The position numbers were made by a program, and so were the translations under genes. The notes below the pieces were generated by a model, which was not told the origin of the DNA, did not search any database, and was given only the letters and a program-made list of their open reading frames with translations. Below, one piece after another: positions 45,971 to 56,244 of a stretch of DNA of 64,000 bases (its first letter is position 1; every line of letters begins with the position of its first letter). The stretch covers positions 2,542,001 through 2,606,000 of the forward strand of contig NZ_CP126241.1 in NCBI RefSeq assembly GCF_030142075.1, written 5' to 3'. Source of the DNA: Arthrobacter sp. zg-Y20 (GTDB lineage Bacteria > Actinomycetota > Actinomycetes > Actinomycetales > Micrococcaceae).

Positions 45971-48900
45971 CTAGTCGCCGCTGCCGCTGTCTGCAGCCGG
46001 TGCGCTGGCACCGTCGGTGGGAGCAGCGGGTGCTCCGCCGGCTTCGCCGCCGCTCTCCATCTGCTCCTGCGCCGCGGTGGCCCGGGTAATTGCGTCCTTC
46101 AGCCTTGCCTGCGCCTCGCCGTAGGCCGCGAAATCTCCGCGGCCCAGGGCGGACTGGCCGTCCTGGATGGCCTTGCCTGCATCAGACAGGGCGGTTGAGA
46201 GCTCCGACTGTGCCGTCACGTCGGTACCGGGTGTTTCCGGGGTGGCGCCCACGTTGCCGGAGTCGCCGGTGTCCGCACCGGAGTCTCCCCCGAAGATCTG
46301 GTTCAGCGCTTCGTCCAGGGTGGGAGCGAACCCGACCTTCTCACCGAAGTTGACCAGCACCCGCTGCAGTGTCGGATAGGACGATGCACCGGAGGACTGC
46401 ACATAGACCGGCTGGACGTACAGGATGCCGTCACCGACCGGCAGGGTGAGCAGGTTGCCGTTGATGACTTCCGAAGCACCCTGGCGGAGCAGGTTCAGTG
46501 CATTGGACACGGTGGGATCGGAGTTGAAGGTGTTCTGCGCCTGGCCCGGTCCGGGCACGGCTGTGTCCGTAGGCAGCGACAGCAGGCGGAGCTTTCCGTA
46601 GTTCTCGCTCTTCACGCCGGCTTCGCCTGTTCCCGCGTCCGCATCCGCGGAGAGGAAACCGTAGAGCACGTTCCGGGCCTCCCCGCTTTCGGTCACGAAC
46701 GGAATGAACGGGGTCGTCAGCGAGAACGTGGCCTCATCCTGGCCCGGCATCTGCAGGGACAGGTAGTACGGCGGCTGCTTGACACTGGAATTGCCGCCGG
46801 TGGGATCGGAGGGCACGCTCCACGCGTCGTCGTTCTTGTAGAACGAGTCCGGGTCGGTCACGTGGTATTTGCCCAGCAGTTCACGCTGGACCTTGAACTG
46901 GTCCTCCGGGTAGCGGACGTGGGCCAGCAGATCAGCCGACATCTCGCTGTAGGGCTTCAGCGTGGACGGGAAAACGCTCTGCCAGGACTGCAGCAGGGGG
47001 TCCTGGTCATCCCATGCGTACAGGGTGACCGAGCCGTCGTAGGCGTCCACGGTGGCCTTGACGGCGTTGCGGATGTAGTTCACCTGCTCCTGCGGCAGCG
47101 CAGCTGCACCGGGGGTCAGCGAGTCGGTGGTGGCATCCTGCAGTTCCTGCTGCGTGGAGTACGGGAAGTACTTGCTGGTGGTGTAGCCGTCCACGATCCA
47201 CTTCACGCGGCCGTCGATGACCGCCGGGTAGGCATTGCCGTCCACGGTCAGGTACGGAGCGACCTTTTCCACCCGCTCGCGGGGGTCGCGGTCGTAAAGG
47301 ATCTGTGATTCGTCGTTGATGGCGTCGGACAGCAGCAGCTCGGTGGACTGGAACTTGATCGCGTAGACCAGCTGGTTGAAAAGGTTTCCGACGCTCGGGC
47401 CGCCCTCTCCGCTGAACGTGGTCTGCGATTCCTCTTCCGAGTTGCCGGTCTGCGGCCGGTCGATCTCCACCGGGTCGCTGCCCTCGGGGGCACCCACCAC
47501 GGAGTACTGCGGAGAGTTCTCACCGAAGTAGATCCGCGGTTCGTAGGATCCGTCTTCCGTCAGCACACCGGTGGACGGTATGCCCGATTCCATGAAGCTG
47601 GGCTTGCCGTCGGCCTCGACGGTGGAGCCCCTGGCGGCCACCACGCCGTAACCGTGCGTGTAAAGGATGTGTTCATTGACCCAGCCGGTGGGCACACCGC
47701 CCACGTTGAGCTCACGGACCGCGATGACCGTGTCCTGGACTTCGCCGTCGATCTCGTAGCGGTCCACATTCAGGGTCTGCGGGAACTGGTAGTACTGGCG
47801 GAACTGCTGCAGCTGGCTGAACGCGTCGGATACAACGTTCGGATCGAGCAGCCGGATGTTGGAGGTGGTGCCGGCATCCTGGGCCAGGGCACCGGCATTG
47901 GCATTGACCGTGGCGTCATAGGGAATGACCTCGGTGTCGGTCAGTCCGTACGCTTCGCGGGTGAGGTCGATGTTGCGCTGGATGTACTCGCGTTCCAGGT
48001 TCAGCTCCGAGGGCTGGACCTGGTAGCGCTGGACAATCCAGGGGTAGATGCCGCCGGCCACGATGGCGGTGATGATCAGCATGGCGGTGCCGATGATCGG
48101 CAGCCGCCACCGGCCGATCACGGCGGAGAGGATGAACAGCACGGCAACGATGACCGAGGCGACGGCCAGGATGGCCTTGGTGGGGATAACGGCTTCGACG
48201 TCGGTGTAGAGCGCGCCGGTCCAGGTTCCGGAGGTGCTCAGCAGGGTGTCGTAGCGGTCCAGCCAGAAGTTCACGGCCTGCAGGATCAGGAACGCTGCGG
48301 CAATGATCGCCAGGTGCAGGCGCGCCGGGCGGCTCACGAAGACACCCTTTTCCTCCAGCCGGATGCCCCCGTACAGGTAATGGGTCAACAGCCCGGCGAT
48401 GCCGGCAATCACCACCACGCTGATCAGGAAACCGACGAGGAACCCGATGAAGGGCAGGGTGTTCAGGTAGAAGCTGTAGTCCATGTTGAACTGCGGGTCG
48501 GTTTCCCCGAAGTCCTTGCGGTTGAAGAAGAGCAGTGCCTGCTGCCACATGGACATGGCCGCCGTGCCGGCGAACCCGCCCACCACAATGGGGATGCCGA
48601 TCATCAGGAGCTTGCGGACCGGTTCAAGCTGGGCCTGGTACCGGTTCAGGTTGTCCTGCAGGGCGCTGTCCGGGGCATAGATGGGCCGCGATACATAGGC
48701 CACCCGGATACTGGTGAACACCCCGGCGGCCATTACGAGGAAAGCGGCGAGGAACATGCAGATCCGGGTCAGGTTCTCCTTGACGAAGACTTCCAGGTAA
48801 CCCAACTGGTTGAACCACAGGACATTGGCATACACCTGGGAGAAGTACACGAAGCCAATGACGAGCACGGCCACAACAATCAGCGTGGCGATCAGCGGGC

Positions 48901-48973
48901 TGCGCCGCCGTCGCCTGCCGGTGGCAGTTGCTGCGCCGGGTCGGGAGAATGGGCCGTTTGGTCCGGAAGTCAC
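45971..48973 (-). CDS. UPF0182 (DUF1-type) large membrane protein
   Basis: The 1000-residue protein has about seven membrane helices in the first ~320 residues, a large soluble extracytoplasmic domain (~330-880; [38 protein letters not shown]-like repeats) and an acidic Ala/Gly-rich C-terminal tail. It matches UPF0182 (Rv3193c), of unknown function, and stays next to the Lon-like PDZ protease as in M. tuberculosis. GTG at 48973 has GAGG 7 nt upstream. Confidence 0.92.
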   Translation of the reverse strand: MTSGPNGPFSRPGAATATGRRRRRSPLIATLIVVAVLVIGFVYFSQVYANVLWFNQLGYLEVFVKENLTRICMFLAAFLVMAAGVFTSIRVAYVSRPIYAPDSALQDNLNRYQAQLEPVRKLLMIGIPIVVGGFAGTAAMSMWQQALLFFNRKDFGETDPQFNMDYSFYLNTLPFIGFLVGFLISVVVIAGIAGLLTHYLYGGIRLEEKGVFVSRPARLHLAIIAAAFLILQAVNFWLDRYDTLLSTSGTWTGALYTDVEAVIPTKAILAVASVIVAVLFILSAVIGRWRLPIIGTAMLIITAIVAGGIYPWIVQRYQVQPSELNLEREYIQRNIDLTREAYGLTDTEVIPYDATVNANAGALAQDAGTTSNIRLLDPNVVSDAFSQLQQFRQYYQFPQTLNVDRYEIDGEVQDTVIAVRELNVGGVPTGWVNEHILYTHGYGVVAARGSTVEADGKPSFMESGIPSTGVLTEDGSYEPRIYFGENSPQYSVVGAPEGSDPVEIDRPQTGNSEEESQTTFSGEGGPSVGNLFNQLVYAIKFQSTELLLSDAINDESQILYDRDPRERVEKVAPYLTVDGNAYPAVIDGRVKWIVDGYTTSKYFPYSTQQELQDATTDSLTPGAAALPQEQVNYIRNAVKATVDAYDGSVTLYAWDDQDPLLQSWQSVFPSTLKPYSEMSADLLAHVRYPEDQFKVQRELLGKYHVTDPDSFYKNDDAWSVPSDPTGGNSSVKQPPYYLSLQMPGQDEATFSLTTPFIPFVTESGEARNVLYGFLSADADAGTGEAGVKSENYGKLRLLSLPTDTAVPGPGQAQNTFNSDPTVSNALNLLRQGASEVINGNLLTLPVGDGILYVQPVYVQSSGASSYPTLQRVLVNFGEKVGFAPTLDEALNQIFGGDSGADTGDSGNVGATPETPGTDVTAQSELSTALSDAGKAIQDGQSALGRGDFAAYGEAQARLKDAITRATAAQEQMESGGEAGGAPAAPTDGASAPAADSGSGD

Positions 48974-49194
48974 AGTTACCTCATCGTTCGGTGCGTCGGC
49001 TCGCGGCCTCGCCGGGTTGCACCGGTGGGAGTGGTTCCGGGAGCATTTTCAACCCCTTTTCCCCGCCGGAAGGCCCTGAAGCCGTCCCTACTCATTCTGC
49101 CTTGGATTGTTCCCCGGCTGCCACTTCCTGCGGACTCCGATTCCAAGCTTGTCCCGATCGTAACGAGGCCGGGCCGGTCAGCTACCCGTTTACG

Positions 49195-50409
49195 CTACAA
49201 GCTGCACTGCGGCAGATCGGCCGGGTTAGTACCGGCCGCGAGTTTTTCGACGGCGTCCCTCGCCTCGTCCAGCGTGGACACCTTGACCACTGCCAGTCCT
49301 TCGGGGATGTGGTCCACCACCTCGGCGCAGTTCGCCTCCGGGGCCAGGAAGAATTCCGCACCCGCGTCCGAGGCGCCGATGAGCTTCTGGCGGATTCCGC
49401 CGATGGGCCCGACGTTGCCCGCAGCATCGATGGTTCCCGTACCGGCAAAGTGCCTGCCGCCGGTGAGCTGCTCCGGGGTGAGCCGGTCCACGATCCCCAA
49501 GGCGAACATCATGCCGGCGGACGGGCCGCCCACCCGGTCCATTCCCTCACCGATCCGCACCTCGAACGGAAAATCGAAGGTCGTCGCCAACTCGATTCCG
49601 AGCTGGTAGACGCCGGAGTCCGACTTTCGGGGCGTCAGCGTCTCCATGACCTCGGAGCCGCCGCGCCGGACCGTGACATCCACCGGTGACCCGCCGGCGT
49701 CGTTCAGCGCGGACCGGAGGGTGTCGATGCCGTCGACAGGCGTGTCCCCCACTGCCAGCACAGTGTCGCCGGCCTGCAGCACGCCCTCGGCGGGGGCACC
49801 CTCGACGACGGACCCCACGGAGAGCTCCTGGGTATACGGGATCTCCAACAGCGTCAGTGCTGCTGCCACGGCGGACTCCTGGGACGAGGTCATGGCAGCG
49901 GCGTTCTCTTCATCCACCTGCTCGCCGGTAGTTCCCGGCGCGTAGAGGAAATCGGCGGGGTACACGACGTCGTTGGTGTTCACCCAGCCCCCCAGGGCGT
50001 GGAAAATGCTGATGTTGGTGCTGGGACCGCCGGCCACGTAAACCGTGGTCAGGTCCAGCTCACCGTCAGTCGGGTAGCTGCGCTCCCCTTCGATTTGGAT
50101 GATGTCCTTGCCGCCGGCGGTTCCGAGCGTGTTGAACGTGGGTCCCGGGGACTCCACCACGTACTGGGCCGGCAGGAGCAGCCCCGCCCCGCCGAGGACA
50201 AACGCGAGAACGCCCGAAACGAGGATGCCGCGGGACCGGGGCGAGCGCTTGGCCGGCACCGGCTTTCCGTCGCCCAGACCCTGGTAGGGGTAGACGGAGT
50301 AGCTGCCGTCAGGCTGCGGTGCCGGGGCGCCCGGTCCCTGCGGGCGGGAGTTACCCGTTCCGCCTCCCCCGTACCCCGCGCCGCTGCCGTCTTCATGTGT
50401 GGGGCGCAA
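49195..50409 (-). CDS. PDZ and Lon-like (S16) membrane serine protease
   Basis: The 404-residue protein (Rv3194c-like) has a disordered N-terminus, one membrane helix (~62-80), a PDZ domain (~195-255) and a C-terminal Lon-type peptidase domain with the Ser-Lys dyad S297 (GGPSAGMMFAL) and K342 (IGGIRQKLIGA). The best start is TTG at 50409, 8 nt behind AGGAAAAGG; the frame remains open upstream and no ATG or GTG is well placed. It is divergent from DUF2342 and probably processes membrane or secreted proteins. Confidence 0.85.
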   Translation of the reverse strand: MRPTHEDGSGAGYGGGGTGNSRPQGPGAPAPQPDGSYSVYPYQGLGDGKPVPAKRSPRSRGILVSGVLAFVLGGAGLLLPAQYVVESPGPTFNTLGTAGGKDIIQIEGERSYPTDGELDLTTVYVAGGPSTNISIFHALGGWVNTNDVVYPADFLYAPGTTGEQVDEENAAAMTSSQESAVAAALTLLEIPYTQELSVGSVVEGAPAEGVLQAGDTVLAVGDTPVDGIDTLRSALNDAGGSPVDVTVRRGGSEVMETLTPRKSDSGVYQLGIELATTFDFPFEVRIGEGMDRVGGPSAGMMFALGIVDRLTPEQLTGGRHFAGTGTIDAAGNVGPIGGIRQKLIGASDAGAEFFLAPEANCAEVVDHIPEGLAVVKVSTLDEARDAVEKLAAGTNPADLPQCSL

Positions 50410-50690
50410 CTGTCCAACCTTTTCCTGCGTTTGTGCCGTGCATATAGCCGGACATGTGTGTGTGCCGTACGTGTCTGCGTACCCGCCTTGTGTTGCCGGG
50501 CACCACCCTGCAAGCCTACGCCCGCACCGCAAGCCGGGCGTGCAGCCGGGCTTTGCCTACAGCGAACGAAATACGGCCGTGCGGGACAGGCCTCGGGCAC
50601 TGCCGGTAACGTAAAGGCAATATGGTCGGCTGCTGCCGGGCATCGTAAGCGTTATCCTCTTATCTCCTTCCACAGGACCGGTGGTATCCC

Positions 50691-52175
50691 ATGAGTTCCA
50701 ATCCTTCCGACCGCGGGGACAACCCCCAGGATCCGCTGTCCGAAATGCTTGCGCGCCTGTTCGGCGGCGGCGGTGCCGGCGGCATGGACCCCTCCGAGCT
50801 GGCCAAGGCAGCGGGACTTCCCTCTGATCCGAATGCCATGGCGATGATTTTCCAGCAGGTGCAGGCCATGTTCAGCACCCCCTCCGACGGTCCGGTGAAC
50901 TGGCAGCTGGCCAAGGACAATGCACGCCGGGTGGCCGCGACCGGCAGTGATCCCTCCACCGGCCCCGCCGCGGCCCGCGAGGTCGACGAAGCCCTGCACC
51001 TGGCCGAGCTCTGGCTGGACCCGGCCACGGACTTCGCATCAACTGCCGCCCTCGGCCGGGCCTGGTCCCGCGCCGAATGGGTCGAGGCCACCATGGACTC
51101 ATGGCGCCGCCTGACGGAACCGGTGGCCGTCAGCATTTCCGAAGCGCTATCCAACGCGATCACCACCCAGATGCCCGAGGAAATGAAGTCCATGATGGGC
51201 GGGGCGTCCTCCATGCTCGCGAACATGGGCGGGGCGATGTTCGGCATCCAACTCGGCCAGGCCGTGGGTGCCCTGTCCAAGGAAGTGGTCAGCTCCACCG
51301 ACATCGGCCTGCCGCTTGCCGCCGGGACCATGGCACTGCTGCCGGCCAACGTTGCCGCTTTCGGCGAGGGCCTGGACGTCCCCGACACGGAAATCCGGCT
51401 TTACCTCGCCGTCCGGGAAGCAGCCCACGCCCGGCTGTTTGCCCATGCTCCGTGGCTTGCCTCGCACCTCTTCGGTGCCATTGAAAGCTACGCCCGCGGC
51501 ATCCACATCGACATTTCCAAGATCGAAGAAGCCGCCCGCGACATTGATCCCGCGAATCCCGAATCCATCCAGTCCGCCCTTTCCGGCGGGGTCTTCCAGC
51601 CGCAGCGCACGCCCGCCCAGGACGCCGCCCTGGAACGGCTGGAGACGGCGCTGGCCCTGGTGGAAGGGTGGGTGGACGAAGTCACCGCCGCAGCCACCGC
51701 CAACCTGCCGTCCGCAGGAGCACTGCGGGAAATGATCCGCCGGCGCCGGGCCAGCGGCGGCCCGGCCGAGCACACCTTCGCTTCGCTGGTGGGCCTGGAG
51801 CTGCGTCCGCGGCGGCTGCGCGACGCAGCCGCCCTGTGGGCGCACCTCACCGAGGAACGCGGCATTGAAGGGCGCGACGCCGTTTGGCAGCATCCGGACC
51901 TGCTTCCCACCTCGGAGGACCTGGACGATCCCAAGGGCTTCAGCAAGCGGCGGGAACTGCTCGAAGCGGCAGACTCCGACGTCGATGCGGCGTTGAAGCG
52001 CCTGCTGGAAGGCGGCTTCGATGAGCCCGCCGAAGATACTGCTCCCGAAAACCCCGAAGAGAACGCTGCCGAAGACACCGGCGCCGACGGGAACGCCGCC
52101 GACGCGGGCCCTGCTGACGGCGATCCGGAAGAAGGCACCGAGGAGGACGGCAACCCGAAGCCGGGCTCCAACTAA
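50691..52175 (+). CDS. DUF2342 zinc-metalloprotease-like protein
   Basis: The 494-residue protein matches the DUF2342/Rv3195 family: SMLANMGGAMFGIQLGQAVG, LYLAVREAAHARLFAHAPWL and LVEGWVDEV are the conserved blocks, with EAAHxRLF as the probable metal-binding helix. Names such as F420-biosynthesis-associated protein are not supported. A long acidic tail rich in Asp, Glu and Pro (~440-494) follows. It is adjacent to a second metalloprotease, convergently placed. Confidence 0.85.
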   Translation: MSSNPSDRGDNPQDPLSEMLARLFGGGGAGGMDPSELAKAAGLPSDPNAMAMIFQQVQAMFSTPSDGPVNWQLAKDNARRVAATGSDPSTGPAAAREVDEALHLAELWLDPATDFASTAALGRAWSRAEWVEATMDSWRRLTEPVAVSISEALSNAITTQMPEEMKSMMGGASSMLANMGGAMFGIQLGQAVGALSKEVVSSTDIGLPLAAGTMALLPANVAAFGEGLDVPDTEIRLYLAVREAAHARLFAHAPWLASHLFGAIESYARGIHIDISKIEEAARDIDPANPESIQSALSGGVFQPQRTPAQDAALERLETALALVEGWVDEVTAAATANLPSAGALREMIRRRRASGGPAEHTFASLVGLELRPRRLRDAAALWAHLTEERGIEGRDAVWQHPDLLPTSEDLDDPKGFSKRRELLEAADSDVDAALKRLLEGGFDEPAEDTAPENPEENAAEDTGADGNAADAGPADGDPEEGTEEDGNPKPGSN

Positions 52176-52261
52176 AACCCCGGTCCCACTAAAACCGGGT
52201 TCCAACGGATCCCGGCTGGACCGGCAAGAGGACTGGTTCCGGCGGGCACAGCCCGCTGGCG

Positions 52262-52840
52262 CTAGTCCTCTTCCATTTCCCCCTTCAGCCCGCGGGCGCT
52301 GGCAAAGGCTGCTCCGGACAGGAACGCCTTGGCGGTTTCCGTTTGCGGGTACGTCTCCAGCAGCCGCCAGAACGCGGCTCCGTGCGAGGGCACAATCAGG
52401 TGTGCGAGTTCGTGCAGCAGCACATAGTCCACCACCCACTCCGGCATTCCCTGCAGCTTGTCCGACAGCCGGATGCTGCCCCGCGCCGGGGTCGCAGAAC
52501 CCCAGCGGGAGTTCTGGTTGCTGACCCAGCGGACGGACTCGGGCCGGGCCTTCCCGGCCAGGTAGGTGCGGGACAGTTCCCCCGCCCGCGCCATCAGCCG
52601 GCTGTCGCTGGTCTGGGGAGTCGATTCCCGGGCCACGCGCTGTTCCAGCCGGGCAACCATGCGCTGAACCCATTCGGCTTCCTGCTCGCGGCTGAAGTGG
52701 GCCGGGATGGACACCAGCGCCACCCCGTCCCGGAAGACGGCGTTCACGGTCCGCTTGCGCCGCGCGGAACGCCGCACCTGGATGGGGATTCCCGAGCTGG
52801 TGGTAGCAGGGACGGACGCACCGGCAGAAGGATGAGGCAT
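52262..52840 (-). CDS. YgjP-like zinc metallopeptidase (DUF45)
   Basis: The 192-residue protein has the family pattern RWGSATPARGSIRLS, then HELAHLIVPSHGAAFW with the zinc-binding His-Glu-His and a further His. Domain size and layout match YgjP/DUF45 single-domain proteases. ATG at 52840 follows TAGGCT by 6 nt, indicating a leaderless mRNA. A perfect DnaA box lies 39 bp upstream. Confidence 0.9.
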   Translation of the reverse strand: MPHPSAGASVPATTSSGIPIQVRRSARRKRTVNAVFRDGVALVSIPAHFSREQEAEWVQRMVARLEQRVARESTPQTSDSRLMARAGELSRTYLAGKARPESVRWVSNQNSRWGSATPARGSIRLSDKLQGMPEWVVDYVLLHELAHLIVPSHGAAFWRLLETYPQTETAKAFLSGAAFASARGLKGEMEED

Positions 52841-52846
52841 ATTTCC

Positions 52847-52852
52847 AGCCTA
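52847..52852 (-). promoter_or_regulatory. -10 element of a leaderless promoter (YgjP-like)
   Basis: TAGGCT on the minus strand, 6 nt, then the ATG at 52840. Confidence 0.5.
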
Positions 52853-52879
52853 GACGGCGCCGGTGACGGTCCTGCACCT

Positions 52880-52888
52880 TGTGGATAA
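52880..52888 (-). promoter_or_regulatory. perfect DnaA box
   Basis: TTATCCACA on the minus strand, in the intergenic region between YgjP-like and ThiF-like genes. Confidence 0.4.
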
Positions 52889-52992
52889 CCGCCGGCGGCA
52901 AGCCGTCCCGTGCCAGCATGGTCAGCACCCCGCCCGCGGCGGGCCATGGACTGGACACACCAGGCCACACCGGGACACAAGGGAGCACAGCC

Positions 52993-54087
52993 ATGCGGAT
53001 CAATCCGGGAGTGCACGTATTGGAAGTATCGCCCGGTGCCAGGCAGCTGGGCATCGGCGCCGGATCGCTGCTGCTGCGCAACCTCCAAGACGCCGACGTC
53101 GCGTTCCTGGCGGCCCTGCGCAGCGGAGTCCCGGACGGCACGGAGCAGGATGCTGCGGCGGGTGTGTCACTTTCCGCGGAGCGGGCTGCGTCGCTGCTGG
53201 AGGTTTTGGAGCCGCTGCTCATTCCGCAGGAAACCACGGCCTCTCCCGTCCCTTCCCTGCGTTCGGAACGCCTGCAGCCGGATGCCCAGCGGCTGGCAGC
53301 GGCTTACGCCGCCAACGGGGAGGAATCGGTCCGCCGCCGTGCGGCGGCCACCGTGCTGGTCGAGGGCCTGGGGCGGACCGGTGCCCTCCTCGCCCGCACA
53401 CTGGCTTCCGCCGGCGTCGGAACCCTGCTGTTGGCCGACCCGGCTGCCGTGGCCCCGACGGATGTGGGTGCGTCCTATGCGATGACGGATATCGGCATGA
53501 ACCGCGCGGCAGCGGTCAAGCGCCACGTGTTCCGGATCGACCCCACCCTGCAGGTGCTGGTGCACTCCGGTATCCGGGTCCGCTCCGAGCCTGTGCCGGT
53601 GGATCTGGCGGTGACGGTCCAGGCGGCAGGCTTCGGTGCGGCAGGCGGCCGTCCGGCCGAGCCGACGGCGGCTGCCGACGGCATTCCCCGCTTGGTGGTC
53701 TCCGCGCAGGAGGACGGGTGGGATGTGGGTCCGCTGGTGGTTCCGGGGGCCACTGCATGCCTGGAATGCCTGGACCTGCACCGCGCGGACACCGACCCCG
53801 GCTGGTTCGCGGCCGCGGATGCCCTGGCCCGCCGCGCCGGGGGCCCGGCTGCCGGCACCGTCTTGGACTGCTCGGGTCCGGACGGCGAGGAGACCGCCGG
53901 ATCCGTGCTGGCGGCAGGGACCGCGGCCACGGCGGCCCTGGTGTTCCTTGACGGGATTAACCGTCCGGCGCTGTATTCCGCTGTCCTGCAGGTGCGGGCC
54001 TCGGACGGCTACTCCCGGCTGCAGCAGCTGGATTACCACCCGGCCTGCGGGTGCCGGCTACAGCACCGCCTGAACCGGGTGGCCTGA
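52993..54087 (+). CDS. Ocin-ThiF/RRE-like protein (TOMM leader-binding type)
   Basis: The 364-residue protein starts with INPGVHVLEVSPGARQLGIG, as in the RiPP-recognition/wHTH domain of TOMM cyclodehydratase partner proteins, followed by an E1/ThiF-like Rossmann domain (~110-330) with GLGRTG, CLEC and HPACGC cysteines for a zinc site. The adenylating NLxRQ motif of real ThiF/MoeB is absent (TDVGASYAM instead), so it probably cannot activate a substrate. Related proteins are often annotated as bacteriocin cyclodehydratase. No YcaO or precursor peptide is nearby. ATG has GGGAG 7 nt upstream. Rv3196 holds the corresponding place in M. tuberculosis. Confidence 0.78.
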   Translation: MRINPGVHVLEVSPGARQLGIGAGSLLLRNLQDADVAFLAALRSGVPDGTEQDAAAGVSLSAERAASLLEVLEPLLIPQETTASPVPSLRSERLQPDAQRLAAAYAANGEESVRRRAAATVLVEGLGRTGALLARTLASAGVGTLLLADPAAVAPTDVGASYAMTDIGMNRAAAVKRHVFRIDPTLQVLVHSGIRVRSEPVPVDLAVTVQAAGFGAAGGRPAEPTAAADGIPRLVVSAQEDGWDVGPLVVPGATACLECLDLHRADTDPGWFAAADALARRAGGPAAGTVLDCSGPDGEETAGSVLAAGTAATAALVFLDGINRPALYSAVLQVRASDGYSRLQQLDYHPACGCRLQHRLNRVA

Positions 54088-54117
54088 CGGCCAGGAAGGG
54101 TTTTCGTCCAGCGGCGC

Positions 54118-56244
54118 CTATGATCCGGCGCTGGCCTCGAGTACCTTCAGCACCTCTTCGCCGTACTTTTCGAGTTTGGACGGGCCGACGCCGGGCAGCG
54201 TGGCCAGCCGGTTCAACGACGGCGGCCTGTCCTCGGCGATGGCAACCAGTGTCGCGTCGGTGAAAACGACGAACGCCGGGATGCCTGCTTCCGAGGCTGC
54301 CTCCCGCCGCCATTCGCGCAGCGCCTCGAATGTTGCTTCCTCATAGGTCACCGGGCAATCCGCACAGCGGCCCACCTTGCGTTCGGCACCGGTGTTCAGC
54401 AGGGCACCGCAGCTGCGGCACTTCGCCGGGCCGGTGACCTTGCGCCGGGCCTGCCGGGCCGGGCCGGCCGTCCGGCCTGCGTCGCGTTCGGTGCGCGGAC
54501 GCAGCCCGTCCAGGAACCGGGACGGCTTCCGGTTGGCCCGTCCGCCCGGTGTACGGGCGGTAGACCAGGACAGGGCAAGGTGGACACGGGCACGGGTGAT
54601 GCCGACGTACAGCAGACGCCGTTCCTCGTCCACGGCTTCGGGCGTATCAGCGAAGGAAATGGGCATCAGGCCCTCGCTCAGTCCGACCAGGAACACCGCG
54701 TCCCATTCCAGGCCCTTGGCCGAGTGCAGGGAAGCCAAGGTGACGCCCTGGACCCGAGGCGCGTGCTGCGCAGCTGCTCGTTCCTCAAGTTCGGCCACGA
54801 AGTCCTGGAGCGTGAAAATGGCCTCGGGGTCCCGGGTCCGGGTCACCTGCAGTTCTTCGGACAATGCCACCAGGGCGGCGAGTGATTCCCACCGCTCGCG
54901 CGTGGCCCCGCCGCCGGCCGGCGCCTCGGGGGTGTAGCCCAGCGACGCAAGGATGTCCTTCACCAGCTGCGGCACCGGTTCATTGCCGACGGAGCGTGAC
55001 GCCGCGCGCAGCTGAAGCACGGCATCGCGGACCTCGCGGCGGGCAAAGAACCGCTCGCCGCCGCGCAGCTGGTAGCCGATGCCGGCCGAAGCCAGTGCCT
55101 GCTCGTAGGCCTGCGACTGCCCGTTGGTCCGGAACAGTACGGCGATCTCACTGGCCTGGACGCCCTCCTCCAGGAGAGCCTTGATGGACGACGCTACGTG
55201 CGCCGCTTCGGCTTCGTCGTCGGCGCATTCGGTGAACGTCGGTTCCGGTCCCGCCGGCCGCTGCGCCACCAGTTCCAGGGGCGTTGGCCACGGCGGCGCC
55301 GTGCGGTTGCGCTCCCCCTCGGCCGTCCGGGCCGCGAGGATCCGGTTGGCGAGGCCCACCACCTGCGGGGTGGAGCGGTAGTCACGGACGAGCTTGACGA
55401 CGTCGGCGTCCGGGAACCGCTTGGTGAAGTCCAGCAGGTGCCGGGGTGTGGCGCCGGTGAAGGAGTAAATGGTCTGGCTTGAATCGCCCACCACGCACAG
55501 CTCGTCCCGGGCACCGAGCCACAGGTCCAGGAGGCGCTGCTGCAGCGGGGAAACGTCCTGGTATTCGTCCACCACGAAGTGGCGGTACTGGTCCCGCACC
55601 ATGGCTGCTACCCGCTCATCCTCCTGCAGGATTCCCACCATGATGAGCAGGACATCCTCGAAGTCGATGATGTTGCGGTCCACCTTGACGTCTTCATAGG
55701 ACTGGAAGATGCGTGAGATAGCGGTCAGGTCGAAGCCCGCCGGCGGCTCCCGGTCCGCTGCCGCACGGACGTAGCTGTCCGGGGTGAGCATGGACACCTT
55801 GGCCCATTCGATTTCGGCAGCGACGTCGCGGATGGCCGCGCGGTCCGTGGATAGCCGGAGGCGGCGGGCTGCCTCCGCGATGATCTGTGCCTTGTGGTCC
55901 AGCAGCCCGGGCATGGCACCGCCAACGGTGTGCGGCCAGAAGTACTGCAGCTGCTTCAGGGCCGCGGCGTGGAAGGTGCGGGCCTGGACACCGTTGGCGC
56001 CCAGGTCCCGCAGCCGGGTCCGCATTTCCGCCGCGGCGCGGGCAGTAAAGGTCACGGCCAGCACCTGCTGGGGTTTGTACACACCGGTGGCCACGCCGTA
56101 CGCCATGCGGTGGGTGATGGCACGGGTCTTACCCGTGCCGGCGCCGGCCAAGACACACAGCGGGCCCGTCAGGGTGGTGGCGACTGCCCGCTGCTCGTCG
56201 TCGAGCCCGGACAGGATGAGTGCTTCGGGTGATTCGCTGCTCAT
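54118..56244 (-). CDS. uvrD2: UvrD2-type DNA helicase with HRDC domain
   Basis: The 708-residue SF1A helicase has Walker A AGAGTGKT (33-40), DEYQDVSPLQQ, and VGITRARVHL near the C-terminus. After the core come a four-Cys zinc finger (CRSCG...CADC, ~610-632) and an HRDC domain (~640-705), the arrangement of mycobacterial UvrD2 (Rv3198c). It overlaps nudC by 4 nt. The longer upstream frame lies inside nudC and is not coding. Confidence 0.93.
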   Translation of the reverse strand: MSSESPEALILSGLDDEQRAVATTLTGPLCVLAGAGTGKTRAITHRMAYGVATGVYKPQQVLAVTFTARAAAEMRTRLRDLGANGVQARTFHAAALKQLQYFWPHTVGGAMPGLLDHKAQIIAEAARRLRLSTDRAAIRDVAAEIEWAKVSMLTPDSYVRAAADREPPAGFDLTAISRIFQSYEDVKVDRNIIDFEDVLLIMVGILQEDERVAAMVRDQYRHFVVDEYQDVSPLQQRLLDLWLGARDELCVVGDSSQTIYSFTGATPRHLLDFTKRFPDADVVKLVRDYRSTPQVVGLANRILAARTAEGERNRTAPPWPTPLELVAQRPAGPEPTFTECADDEAEAAHVASSIKALLEEGVQASEIAVLFRTNGQSQAYEQALASAGIGYQLRGGERFFARREVRDAVLQLRAASRSVGNEPVPQLVKDILASLGYTPEAPAGGGATRERWESLAALVALSEELQVTRTRDPEAIFTLQDFVAELEERAAAQHAPRVQGVTLASLHSAKGLEWDAVFLVGLSEGLMPISFADTPEAVDEERRLLYVGITRARVHLALSWSTARTPGGRANRKPSRFLDGLRPRTERDAGRTAGPARQARRKVTGPAKCRSCGALLNTGAERKVGRCADCPVTYEEATFEALREWRREAASEAGIPAFVVFTDATLVAIAEDRPPSLNRLATLPGVGPSKLEKYGEEVLKVLEASAGS

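Noticed and set aside
52176-52201. Terminator after DUF2342
   Set aside because: AACCCCGGT and ACCGGGTT pair only with a bulge and there is no T-tract.
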